Assembly (NCBI GenBank): GCA_045402695.1
Contig: JAWPNA010000307.1
Span: 1-37,354, forward strand
Source: JAWPNA01 sp045402695
GTDB taxonomy: Bacteria; Acidobacteriota; Polarisedimenticolia; JACPZX01; DASXTC01
DNA length: 37,354 nt
Direction of reading: 5' to 3'
The position numbers were made by a program, and so were the translations under genes. The notes below the pieces were generated by a model. It was not told where the DNA came from. It saw only the letters and a program-made list of their open reading frames with translations, and did not search any database. Of the stretch, positions 1 to 7,374 are shown in pieces (positions within the stretch are counted from its first letter, which is position 1; every line of letters starts with the position of its first letter).

Positions 1-722
1 CGCGCCTCGTGGACGAGACTCTGGGCGCCGGTGTCCAGGTCGTCCAGCTCGTCGAGCAACGGGTCCTCGCGGGGCGGCGCCTCGTCCCTGTGTTTTTCGA
101 AGAATGCAAGGTGAACTCTGGATCTCGAGTCCTCCCCGAGCCGGCGGTAGGCCATGGCGAGAGCGTAGTGCGCCGCTCCGTAACCAGGGTGAAGATCGCA
201 GGCCTTCTGGTACGAGGCCGCGGCCGCCGTCCAGCTCCCGTCCGACTCGAGGGCCTTTCCGAGGCCATAGTGCGCGCGCGCGCAGCCAGGCTTGTCGCGC
301 AGCACCTCCTCGCAGACGAGGCGGCTCTCCCGCTTGAGGCCACTGACGAACAGCGCGTCGGCCAGCCTCAGACGCGCAGGAAGATAGGCGGGCTCGAGCC
401 TCAGACTCTCCTGGAGCGCCGCCACCGCCTGGTCGTGTCGTCCAAGGGATGTCTCCACCACTCCGAGGTAGTAGGGCCAGCGGGACGAATCGGGCGCGAG
501 AATCGAGGCCCGGCGGTAGCAGACAGAGGCAGCCTCGTACTGCTCCAGCACGTGCATGATCATGCCGAACCGGCCGTTGACAAGAGGAGCCAGAGGATCC
601 TCGGCGACGGCCTGGTACGCCTTGCGCACCATCTCTTGCTGGCCGGGGGCGAAGCTCGAAGCTTCGAATCTGGGGAGGTCCGGTAACCGTGGAGCCGCCA
701 GGAGAGGCCCCGGCGGCAGCAT
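1..722 (-). CDS. TPR-repeat protein, exported, C-terminus cut off by window edge
   Basis: The minus-strand frame runs from about 722 off the left edge. It reads as successive helix-turn-helix units typical of tetratricopeptide repeats (alternating A/L/Y at TPR positions, e.g. ALQESLRLEPAYLPARLRLA and AAASYQKACDLHPGYGAAHY), so it is probably a protein-protein interaction scaffold. The ATG at 722 is the first ATG, but the frame is open up to a TGA at 882-884. The residues before the ATG (RVLARRGALLLPFYLM) look like the start of a signal peptide, so a non-ATG start at about 773 (CTG) or 818 (TTG) is possible. It ends in a D/E-rich stretch at the window edge. It lies downstream of the PfkB kinase but is separated by a 325-bp gap, so it may have its own promoter. 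The specific function is unknown. Confidence 0.75.
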   Translation of the reverse strand, partial: MLPPGPLLAAPRLPDLPRFEASSFAPGQQEMVRKAYQAVAEDPLAPLVNGRFGMIMHVLEQYEAASVCYRRASILAPDSSRWPYYLGVVETSLGRHDQAVAALQESLRLEPAYLPARLRLADALFVSGLKRESRLVCEEVLRDKPGCARAHYGLGKALESDGSWTAAAASYQKACDLHPGYGAAHYALAMAYRRLGEDSRSRVHLAFFEKHRDEAPPREDPLLDELDDLDTGAQSLVHEA

Positions 723-1047
723 CAGATAGAACGGCAGCAGCAGCGCCCCTCGCCGCGCAAGGACGCGACACAGGGTGAAGGCACAGTCCGGCGAGTGTGG
801 ATTCTGGGCCCCGGCCAAAGTCCGCTCCCGGCTGCCCTCGCGAACGTGCAAGCTCGAGGAAAGACGTCCATCCAGGAGAAGTCAGGGCTGAAGGAGCAGC
901 CCAGTGCCGGGGCCTCCCGAGAGGAGCTTACCTGCCTGTGACGGCGGACAGCCCGCACGGATCTAACGCACGATGCGCCTGGATTGTTTCAAACGCCCGG
1001 GAAATAAAGTCGAGACGTAGGGCGAGGCCCAGCCGATGCAGCCTGGA
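723..1047. other. 325-bp intergenic region with two small stem-loops
   Basis: No credible gene is seen here; the short plus-strand open frame at 797-1051 has no family features. The region holds two adjacent perfect inverted repeats: GGGCTG (885-890) with CAGCCC (897-902) around a 6-base loop, and CCTC (913-916) with GAGG (921-924) around a 4-base loop. On the minus strand they would lie in the leader of the TPR gene or in the 3' region of the PfkB transcript. Neither is followed by a T-run, so a classical intrinsic terminator is not evident. I do not recognise a known riboswitch. Confidence 0.35.
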
Positions 1048-1962
1048 TTAATCCTCGGCCAGGTGGGAAAGGTCTCTCAGCTCGGCGTACCGATGCTGGA
1101 TCCTTTCCGGAGTGAGATCCAGCAGCCCTTCCACGCCGAAGGACTGGACGGTGAAGGAGGCCATGACGCTACCCATCGCGATGGCGCGGCGCATCAGGCC
1201 ATCGCCGATGGGCGAGGAGGCGTTCGCGCCCAGGTATCCCATCATCCCTCCCGCGAACGAGTCACCCGCGCCGGTCGGGTCCTGCACCGAATCCAGCAGG
1301 AGCGCGGGGACGGCGAACAGGGAGGTGGCCCCGAAGGCCGCCGCGCCGAACTCGCCCCTCTTCACAATGAGCGTCTTGGGCCCCATGGCCCTGATCACCG
1401 CCGCGGCCTTGACGAGGTTGGGCTCCTTCGCCAGCTCGCGCGCCTCGCTGTCGTTGATCACCAGCACGTCAACCCTTGACAGCGTGCGCCTCAGCGCTTC
1501 GGGCTTGCCTTCGATCCAGAAGTTCATGGTGTCGCAGCCGACCAGCCGCGGCCGTTTCACCTGCGACAGGACGGCGTGTTGCAGCTCCGGGTCGATGTTG
1601 CCCAGAAACAGGAACTCAGGCTCGCGGTACCGCTCGGGGATTCTTGGATGGAAGCTCTCGAACACCCCCAGCCGCGTCTCCAGCGTCTCGCGGGAGTTGA
1701 GGTCGTAGGAGTATCTCCCGGACCAGCGGAACGTGGGTCCTTCCAGCCGTTCCAGGCCCGTCAGATCGATGTTGCGGCGCTGCAGCACCGACATGTGCTC
1801 CGGCCCGAAATCCTCCCCTACCGCTCCCACCACGGAGACGTCGGCGAAGTACGACGCGGCCAGCGCGAAGTAGGTGGCGGCACCTCCCACCACTTCCCGG
1901 CGCGAGCCGAACGGGGTCTCGATGGTGTCGAAGGCGACGGAGCCGACCACGAGGACTGACAC
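1048..1962 (-). CDS. PfkB-family carbohydrate/nucleoside kinase
   Basis: This is a 304-residue ribokinase-fold protein of normal length for the PfkB family. The C-terminal signature DPTGAGDSFAGG is at about 229-239, with the catalytic Asp in GAGD at 234 and the anion hole just before it. The N-terminal substrate side has GGAATYFA at about 26-33. The family phosphorylates sugars or nucleosides with ATP. The start is a GTG at 1962, nine bases after the mtnP stop, so the two are almost certainly co-transcribed. The pairing with an MTA/nucleoside phosphorylase suggests a substrate in purine or ribose salvage (adenosine, or the released ribose). This is inference; the sequence does not fix the substrate. 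It is not an obvious MtnK, which belongs to a different kinase fold. Confidence 0.9.
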   Translation of the reverse strand: MSVLVVGSVAFDTIETPFGSRREVVGGAATYFALAASYFADVSVVGAVGEDFGPEHMSVLQRRNIDLTGLERLEGPTFRWSGRYSYDLNSRETLETRLGVFESFHPRIPERYREPEFLFLGNIDPELQHAVLSQVKRPRLVGCDTMNFWIEGKPEALRRTLSRVDVLVINDSEARELAKEPNLVKAAAVIRAMGPKTLIVKRGEFGAAAFGATSLFAVPALLLDSVQDPTGAGDSFAGGMMGYLGANASSPIGDGLMRRAIAMGSVMASFTVQSFGVEGLLDLTPERIQHRYAELRDLSHLAED

Positions 1963-1971
1963 GCCGGGGTC

Positions 1972-2832
1972 TCAGGACAAGTACCGGCCCACGAGAAGCT
2001 CCAGCCTCCCGCGGGCCGCGGCCGGGATGGCGGCCCGATCGGTGATGATGGCGTTGGACAGTGCGGTGCCGCAGGCGCAGCTCCTCCCGCTCGGCAGGCT
2101 CGCCAGTGCCGAGGCGAGCACCCGGCGCGCCATCTGGGCGTTGCTCTTCAGAGACTCGATCACCGCTTCCACCGTGACCGACTCTTCAGACACGTGCCAG
2201 CAGTCGTAGTCGGTCACGAGCGACATGGTCGCGTAGCAGATCTCGGCCTCTCTCGACAGCTTGGCTTCCTGCAGGTTCGTCATGCCGATCACCGAGGCCC
2301 CCCAGGATCGGTAAAGCTCGGACTCGGCGCGGGTGGAGAACTGCGGGCCCTCGATGCACAGATAGGTCCCCCCCTCGTGCACGCGCGCTCCCGCGTGGCG
2401 CGCGGCGGAGACCAGCCCTGCCTTGAGATCGGGACAGACAGGATCGGCAAACGAGACGTGAGCCACGATTCCATCGCCGAAGAACGTTGAGGCGCGCACG
2501 CGGGTCCGGTCGATGAACTGATCGGGGAAGACCAAGTCCATCGGATGGATCTGCTCCTTCATGCTCCCCACGGCGCCGGCGGCGATGATTCTGTCCACGC
2601 CGAGCATCTTCATGCCATAGATGTTGGCGCGGAAGTTGATCTCCGACGGAGCCAGCCGGTGGCCACGCCCATGCCGCGCCAAGAAGGCCACGCTGCGGCC
2701 GCTCAGCTTCCCCAGGACGTAGGCGTCGGACGGCTCGCCGAAGGGCGTCATGAGCCTTCGCTCCTCCAGGTCCTGGATCTCCTCCACGGCGTACAGTCCC
2801 GACCCGCCGATGATCCCGATTTCAGCCGTCAC
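1972..2832 (-). CDS. mtnP: S-methyl-5'-thioadenosine phosphorylase
   Basis: A 286-residue cytoplasmic enzyme that cleaves methylthioadenosine with phosphate to adenine and methylthioribose-1-phosphate, recycling the by-product of polyamine and SAM chemistry. Family marks are an N-terminal GGSGLY (about 9-14), the phosphate-site stretch RHGRGHRLAPSEINFRANI (about 53-71), EGPQFSTRAESE (about 161-172) and TDYDCW (about 207-212), whose Asp pair recognises adenine. The start is the GTG at 2832: it forms a GTGA overlap with the upstream stop and places GIIGGSGLY at the proper N-terminus. The reading frame extends further upstream, but only as shadow of the previous gene. It is translationally coupled to the DUF255 gene and followed closely by the PfkB kinase. 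A plain purine-nucleoside phosphorylase is the alternative, but the TDYDCW motif favours MTA. Confidence 0.93.
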   Translation of the reverse strand: MTAEIGIIGGSGLYAVEEIQDLEERRLMTPFGEPSDAYVLGKLSGRSVAFLARHGRGHRLAPSEINFRANIYGMKMLGVDRIIAAGAVGSMKEQIHPMDLVFPDQFIDRTRVRASTFFGDGIVAHVSFADPVCPDLKAGLVSAARHAGARVHEGGTYLCIEGPQFSTRAESELYRSWGASVIGMTNLQEAKLSREAEICYATMSLVTDYDCWHVSEESVTVEAVIESLKSNAQMARRVLASALASLPSGRSCACGTALSNAIITDRAAIPAAARGRLELLVGRYLS

Positions 2833-5018
2833 TTCCCTGCCCTGTCCGGCTGGAGGAACTCCTCCAGCTTCGTCATCAGGTTCGCGTCCTTCGTGTAGGG
2901 CGCCGAGCAGCGGGAATCCAGGCAGAAGACGCACGCGGCCCCTTCGGGCGGCGTCACCTGGCTCGCTCGCAGCACCGGCGCGGCGGTGTCGGCGCCCAGA
3001 TACCGCACCAGCTTCCACGGGTGGTACAGCGACCGCGCCTTCTCCTGCAGCGCGGCATAGCCCGGATCTGCCGGTGAGCCCACTACCAGGATCATGAGGG
3101 GGGGATTCAGGAGCCGGTCCGCCGCCAGTCCGAACGGGGAAGCCATCTCCTTGCGCGCGCTGAACTCGTCCGCCCATGACTCAAGTGCCTTCCGGGCCGC
3201 CGTGGCGTACTTCTGCTCTCCCGTGAGATGGCGCAGCCGCAGGAGTGCCTCGGCGAAATAGGAGTTGTCTCTCAAGGAACGGGCCGGCCAGGAGAGAAGG
3301 CCGGGGCCGTCCGGCCAGGATGTTCGATCCATGTAGCCGCCGTTGATCGAGTCAGCGAAGTCGGCCATGGTCGTCTCCGCCAGCCTCCGCGCTCGATCCA
3401 GGTGCCGTTGATCGCCCGAGCTCTCGAAGGCGGCCAGCAGCGCTCGCGTCATCCACACCTGATCCGTGAACAGATCGGTCAGCCCCAGGCGGCCTGCCTC
3501 GGGGCTCCATGCGTGATCCATCCGACCCCTGCCCGAGTCCCAGGTCTTGTCCCAGACGACGTCAATCGCCTTAAGGCCCGCGTCCCTCAGTTCGGGACGC
3601 TTCAGCAGATCGCCCGCGGCTACGAGGGCGGCGGCCATCTCCGCATTGGCGTCGGTGACCAGCACCTTGCCCACCGCGGGCGCCTCCCGCCGCGAACGGG
3701 CCTGCAAGAGCTTTCCGCGACCGGCCTCGAAAATGGCGGCGACCTTGGACTCCTCCATCCCGAGGCGTTGCGCGAGCCAATGCGGGCCTTCCCTCAGGAA
3801 GAGGACATTGCGCCGCGGGGCGCTGTTGAGCAGTTCGCCCCACTCATGAATGTCGTACAAGGGCAGGATGATCTTCCGCTCCTCCTCGGACAACGCCGAG
3901 CTGGCCTCCTCGAGAGTCCACGTGTAATAGTCGCCGTCCTCACCGAGCCGGGAGTCGGCGGCCTGGTACGCGTAGAACCACCCCGCCGGGTCCCTCAAGG
4001 TGCCCAGCGCGTAGTCGGCGATCCCCTCGGCCACGGGAAGGTAGCGGCCGTTGCCCGTCACGCGGAGCACCTGCGCGTAGACCAGCAGCATCTCGGCATT
4101 GACGCTCAGAGTCTTCTCGAAATTGGGGACGCACCATGCGTCGTCCTGGGCCGCCCGGTGGAAGCCGCCGCCGATCTGATCGCGGATTCCCCCGCGGGCC
4201 ATCTCCGTCAGTGTCTTCAACATGGCGTCGAGCACCTGGCGATTCCCCTTCCGCGCGAAGTATTCGAACGCCAGCTCGGCGGAATCACCGTCGGGATAGC
4301 GCGACTCCTTGCGGGAGAAATCGGGCTCCCACTTCGCATAGGCATCGAGCAGCTTGTTGACCGCGACCTCGATCAACTCCTTGGTCACCGGGGCATCGGC
4401 CACTTCCTTGCGTTTCAGGGCCGCCTCCTGCAGCGAGTCGGCGGCTTTCTGTGCCTCTTCCTTGTTCGTCTGGTAGTTGGCCGCGAGACCTCTGAGGTAG
4501 GGCGCAAGGTCCGTGGCGTCGAAGTAGTTGCCCCCCGCCTGCGTCATCTTGAGCGTGGCGGCGTCGAGGTAGTAGAGCGGCTGCCCCGATGGAATCAGGA
4601 TGGCAGTGGTGGGCCAACCTCCCACCGTGTAGCGGGCGGCGATGTCCGGTCTTATCAGAGCGTCCACACGAATAGGAATGAACGACTCGGCGAGGACCGA
4701 CTCGATCTGCGGGGCCGCCAGGGTCGCCTCCGCCATCAGGTGGTCCCAGTGGCCCCACGGTGCCTGAATCGTGACAAGAACGAGCTTCCCTGCATCCTTC
4801 GCGGCGGCGAACGCGGCGGGGTCGAACTCCCGCCAGACGAGGCGGGCCTTATCGTCGAGGGCGGAGGGGCCGGCGCCGGATACTCCCGTGACCGCCGTAT
4901 TCCATGCGCAAGCCGCGGCGATGCAGAACCCCACGGCTCGAGGGGCTCGAAAAGATCGGGCGGGAAAAGAGGTCATGAAGCGACGCCTTGATAAAGGAGC
5001 TGGAGCCGAAACTCCCAC
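2829..5018 (-). CDS. DUF255/YyaL-like thioredoxin-fold plus (alpha/alpha)6-barrel protein, exported, cysteines lost
   Basis: A 729-residue protein resembling the YyaL/SPATA20 (DUF255) family: an N-terminal thioredoxin-like domain (about 60-180) followed by a long helical barrel like that of glycosidases and epimerases (about 200-680). The C-terminus is Cys-containing (CVFCLDSRCSAP), close to the family's usual ending. In typical members the thioredoxin motif is CHWCH. Here the aligned stretch is GHWDH (about 89-93), so both redox cysteines are replaced (Gly89, Asp92). The GTG start at 5018 gives SRRRFM (about 10-15) ahead of a hydrophobic segment (29-47), a plausible Tat signal. An ATG at 4976 would remove the twin arginines but still leave a Sec-like signal. 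The stop overlaps the mtnP start. The function of the family is unknown; here disulfide chemistry in the N-domain looks impossible. Confidence 0.85.
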   Translation of the reverse strand: MGVSAPAPLSRRRFMTSFPARSFRAPRAVGFCIAAACAWNTAVTGVSGAGPSALDDKARLVWREFDPAAFAAAKDAGKLVLVTIQAPWGHWDHLMAEATLAAPQIESVLAESFIPIRVDALIRPDIAARYTVGGWPTTAILIPSGQPLYYLDAATLKMTQAGGNYFDATDLAPYLRGLAANYQTNKEEAQKAADSLQEAALKRKEVADAPVTKELIEVAVNKLLDAYAKWEPDFSRKESRYPDGDSAELAFEYFARKGNRQVLDAMLKTLTEMARGGIRDQIGGGFHRAAQDDAWCVPNFEKTLSVNAEMLLVYAQVLRVTGNGRYLPVAEGIADYALGTLRDPAGWFYAYQAADSRLGEDGDYYTWTLEEASSALSEEERKIILPLYDIHEWGELLNSAPRRNVLFLREGPHWLAQRLGMEESKVAAIFEAGRGKLLQARSRREAPAVGKVLVTDANAEMAAALVAAGDLLKRPELRDAGLKAIDVVWDKTWDSGRGRMDHAWSPEAGRLGLTDLFTDQVWMTRALLAAFESSGDQRHLDRARRLAETTMADFADSINGGYMDRTSWPDGPGLLSWPARSLRDNSYFAEALLRLRHLTGEQKYATAARKALESWADEFSARKEMASPFGLAADRLLNPPLMILVVGSPADPGYAALQEKARSLYHPWKLVRYLGADTAAPVLRASQVTPPEGAACVFCLDSRCSAPYTKDANLMTKLEEFLQPDRAGK

Positions 5019-5066
5019 TTTCGCAATTAGATAGGCCGCGGATTCTACAGCACGGATCGTGGTGAG

Positions 5067-5915
5067 TCAAGCTAACCTCAAGCACCAGTCGAGAACCTCG
5101 CGTGTGACGCTGTCGCGTCCCGCCGCGATGATGTCGCGCGCCTGGTGGCCCCGCATGTGGACCGTGCCGAACCGCTCGACCCGAGGCTTGAGTATCATCA
5201 GCCTGCCGCCGAACCGCCTTTTGATCTCCTCGAAGTGTCCCAGACGCCTCTCGCTCCATCCCGTGAAAACCCCGAGATCCACCGCCAGCGCTCTGCGCGC
5301 GGCGATCGGCGGCAGGAACGCTCTCTCGATCGGGATGGTCGTGGCCAATCCACCGTCGGCGAGCCGGACGCTTTTTCCGCCCACGGCGAGGACTTGTGTC
5401 GGAAACAGGCCCGGGATCGCCATGCTGCCCAGTACCGCGTCGATCAGCGGTGGCACGGCGCCGCCGCCCGTCACGTAGAACACCTCCCGCCGCGCGATCA
5501 GGTCAACGCAGGTCACGCCGAGATAGAGGACCCCGTCATGAAGTGCCTCGAACGAGGCCTGCCCCAGCCCATCCAGTACGGCTTCGAGTCGAGGATCGGC
5601 CAGCTTCAGAAGGCTCCGGAGTTCCTGCAGGAAGGGCCGGCGGGCGGCCAGCGACAGGAGGGTCATGTTGCTGATTCCGCCGGCAACCTCCGCGATCCTC
5701 CGCGGCTCCCATCCCAGCGCGGCGCGGCAGGCGGCCACCAGCGCGCCGCTGCTGGCTCCTACGTAGGCGTCGGGGGCGATCCCTCCTTCGTACAACGCCT
5801 GGACCACACCCGCATGGGCCAGCCCGCGCAGCCCGCCTGCGCCCAGCACCAGCGCCAGTCGGGCCAGATGGCTGGACCGGGCCTGTGGTTCTACCATGTC
5901 GGGCATGTCGAGCAT
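5067..5915 (-). CDS. Patatin-like phospholipase
   Basis: Predicted serine lipid acyl hydrolase with a Ser-Asp dyad. The oxyanion-hole loop GAGGLRG follows a short hydrophobic strand near the N-terminus, the nucleophile elbow is GASSG, and the catalytic Asp sits in ADGGL. The spacing matches bacterial RssA/YchK-type patatins of about 300 residues. Three ATGs lie close together (5915, 5906, 5897) and no strong ribosome site separates them, so the exact start is uncertain; I use the first. There is no clear signal peptide, so it probably acts at the inner face of the membrane. It is 48 bases upstream of the DUF255 gene on the same strand and divergent from the ECF sigma gene. The substrate cannot be read from sequence. 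Confidence 0.9.
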   Translation of the reverse strand: MLDMPDMVEPQARSSHLARLALVLGAGGLRGLAHAGVVQALYEGGIAPDAYVGASSGALVAACRAALGWEPRRIAEVAGGISNMTLLSLAARRPFLQELRSLLKLADPRLEAVLDGLGQASFEALHDGVLYLGVTCVDLIARREVFYVTGGGAVPPLIDAVLGSMAIPGLFPTQVLAVGGKSVRLADGGLATTIPIERAFLPPIAARRALAVDLGVFTGWSERRLGHFEEIKRRFGGRLMILKPRVERFGTVHMRGHQARDIIAAGRDSVTREVLDWCLRLA

Positions 5916-6012
5916 CGCGTGAATATTGGGGCCTTGGCAGCGCCGGATCCAGCCGTAGTGGCCCGGCTCACAGCACAAGCCGCGTCACCAAGGGATGACT
6001 TTGTGAAACCCC

Positions 6013-6054
6013 CCGGTCCGAACCGGTGTTCTAGTGTACGGATAACCGGACCGG
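6013..6054. promoter_or_regulatory. 8-bp inverted repeat upstream of the ECF sigma gene
   Basis: CCGGTCCG at 6013-6020 and its exact complement CGGACCGG at 6047-6054 flank 26 bases, in the divergent gap between the patatin and sigma genes and 28 bases before the sigma GTG. It could be an operator dyad or a leader hairpin. I could not identify a convincing ECF-type -35/-10 pair; GAAAC at 6005-6009 is a weak candidate. Confidence 0.35.
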
Positions 6055-6082
6055 AGGTGGTCGCCGCTGGCAAGGGAACGAG

Positions 6083-6718
6083 GTGACATCCCGAACCCCG
6101 CAGGAGCTGATGCGGCTTTTCCAGGAGGGCGACGAGTCCGCCTTCAGGGAACTCGTGTGCCGGTACAAGGAGCCGATCGCTTCCTTCGCGGCCCGGATGC
6201 TCAACGACCCGGAGAAGGGGGTGGACATCGCGCAGGAGACCTTCATCAGGGTCTTCACGCATGCCGTGGATTACCGCCCCATGGCCGGCTTCACGGGGTG
6301 GCTTTACCGGATCGCGTACAATCTCGTCATCAACGAGGTCCGGCGCCAGAAACGCCAGCCTGCGGAGGCGGTTCACCTCGGGCCGGTGGATCCGGGCGAT
6401 GAGGACCGTCCGCGATTCGAGCTGCGCGACCAGAATCCTTCGGCCGAGGAGCAGCTCCTCGGTCGGGAGCGTGCGGAGGCGGTCAGGCGCTGCGTGGCCG
6501 CCTTGCCTCCAAAGTACAGAGGCGCCATCGTGATGAAGGACATGGAGGGGTTGACATTCGAGGAGATCGCCCAGACCCTCGACTGCCCCGAATCGACGGT
6601 GAAATCCCGCGTGATGCGGGCGAGAGAGATGCTCAGGCGAAAGCTCGAGCCGTATCTTTCAGGCAACGCGGCTGAGATGCGCCGGCCTCAGCCGGCGCGC
6701 CAGACCACGGGGAGCTGA
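6083..6718 (+). CDS. rpoE: ECF RNA polymerase sigma factor (RpoE-like)
   Basis: A 211-residue sigma-70 family protein with only regions 2 and 4, the ECF layout. Region 2 (about 18-90) includes DIAQETFIRVF and GWLYRIAYNLVINEVRR, the core-binding and -10 recognition helices. Region 4 (about 130-190) includes LPPKYRGAIVMKDMEGL and the helix-turn-helix EEIAQTLDCPESTVKSRVMR that reads the -35. The GTG start at 6083 has an upstream AAGGGA. The stop overlaps the ATG of the next gene by one base (TGATG), so translation is coupled. The following membrane zinc-finger protein is the probable anti-sigma factor, and an HtrA-like protein follows it. The layout resembles rpoE-rseA-degP envelope-stress modules. 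The gene symbol is by family, not by demonstrated orthology. Confidence 0.93.
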   Translation: MTSRTPQELMRLFQEGDESAFRELVCRYKEPIASFAARMLNDPEKGVDIAQETFIRVFTHAVDYRPMAGFTGWLYRIAYNLVINEVRRQKRQPAEAVHLGPVDPGDEDRPRFELRDQNPSAEEQLLGRERAEAVRRCVAALPPKYRGAIVMKDMEGLTFEEIAQTLDCPESTVKSRVMRAREMLRRKLEPYLSGNAAEMRRPQPARQTTGS

Positions 6719-7368
6719 TGATGTTCTGCTTCGTAGCACGACGCCGGTTCACGGATGACATCGAGGGCACCCTGCGCGGGAGGCGCCGGGAGGATCTCGC
6801 GCGCCATCTCGGCTCGTGCGCGTCCTGCTGCGGCGAGCGCGCATCGCAGGCGCACATCGCGCAAATCCTGGGCGACGAGTCCCGTGCAGGCGCGGGTGTG
6901 GGCTCCAACCCCAGGCTCGCGATCGGGTTCGAAGACCGCCTCATGCGCGAGATCCGATCCCGCGCGGCGGGTGCTGATCGCCCGTCGGTGGAGGGGCGGC
7001 AAGGGCGGCATGCGTGGACGCGCGATGCGTTGTCACCCACGCCGCTGGCCGCGGCCTTGACGATCATGGCGGCCGCGGGGCTTGCGGCGCTGTACCTCGG
7101 GGGGTACGTCGCCACGGAGGGCTTCACGCCCAGGATTGTCTCATCCGTACCCGCCGGGGCCCCCTGGGCCGATGGCTCCAACGCTGAGCCCGGCGGAGAC
7201 AGGCTCGCCTTGTCGCGCACCGGCCAGGGCGACGAATTGACCCCGCGCGAGGTCCCGTTCAGGATCAGGCAGGATCTGCTGGGCCAACGGCGTGGCAGGA
7301 TCCCCCTGACGACGTACGTGCTGGAGCCGGCTCCGGATGAGTCGGCCGTCGTCCAGGTCTCTTTCTGA
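6718..7368 (+). CDS. Membrane zinc-finger anti-sigma factor
   Basis: A 216-residue protein. The N-terminal zinc-binding anti-sigma motif H-x3-C-x2-C is present (HLGSCASC at about 30-37), the hallmark of ZAS-type anti-sigma factors that hold an ECF sigma in the cytoplasm. One membrane span lies at about 106-129 (PLAAALTIMAAAGLAALY), followed by a periplasmic domain of about 85 residues of no recognised family. The first ATG overlaps the sigma stop; a second ATG at 6721 follows immediately. Release of the sigma factor could occur by proteolysis or by zinc/redox chemistry. The next gene product, an HtrA relative, would be the obvious protease partner but appears catalytically dead. Confidence 0.85.
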   Translation: MMFCFVARRRFTDDIEGTLRGRRREDLARHLGSCASCCGERASQAHIAQILGDESRAGAGVGSNPRLAIGFEDRLMREIRSRAAGADRPSVEGRQGRHAWTRDALSPTPLAAALTIMAAAGLAALYLGGYVATEGFTPRIVSSVPAGAPWADGSNAEPGGDRLALSRTGQGDELTPREVPFRIRQDLLGQRRGRIPLTTYVLEPAPDESAVVQVSF

Positions 7369-7374
7369 GGGGAG

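Noticed and set aside
797..1051. An 84-codon plus-strand frame in the gap before the PfkB gene
   Set aside because: No ribosome site, no family features, composition like translated non-coding GC-rich DNA.
3228..4991. A 587-codon plus-strand open frame opposite the DUF255 gene
   Set aside because: It is antisense shadow of a high-GC coding region: no domain, a composition dominated by Arg, Gly, Glu and Gln, and the minus strand carries a clear family.
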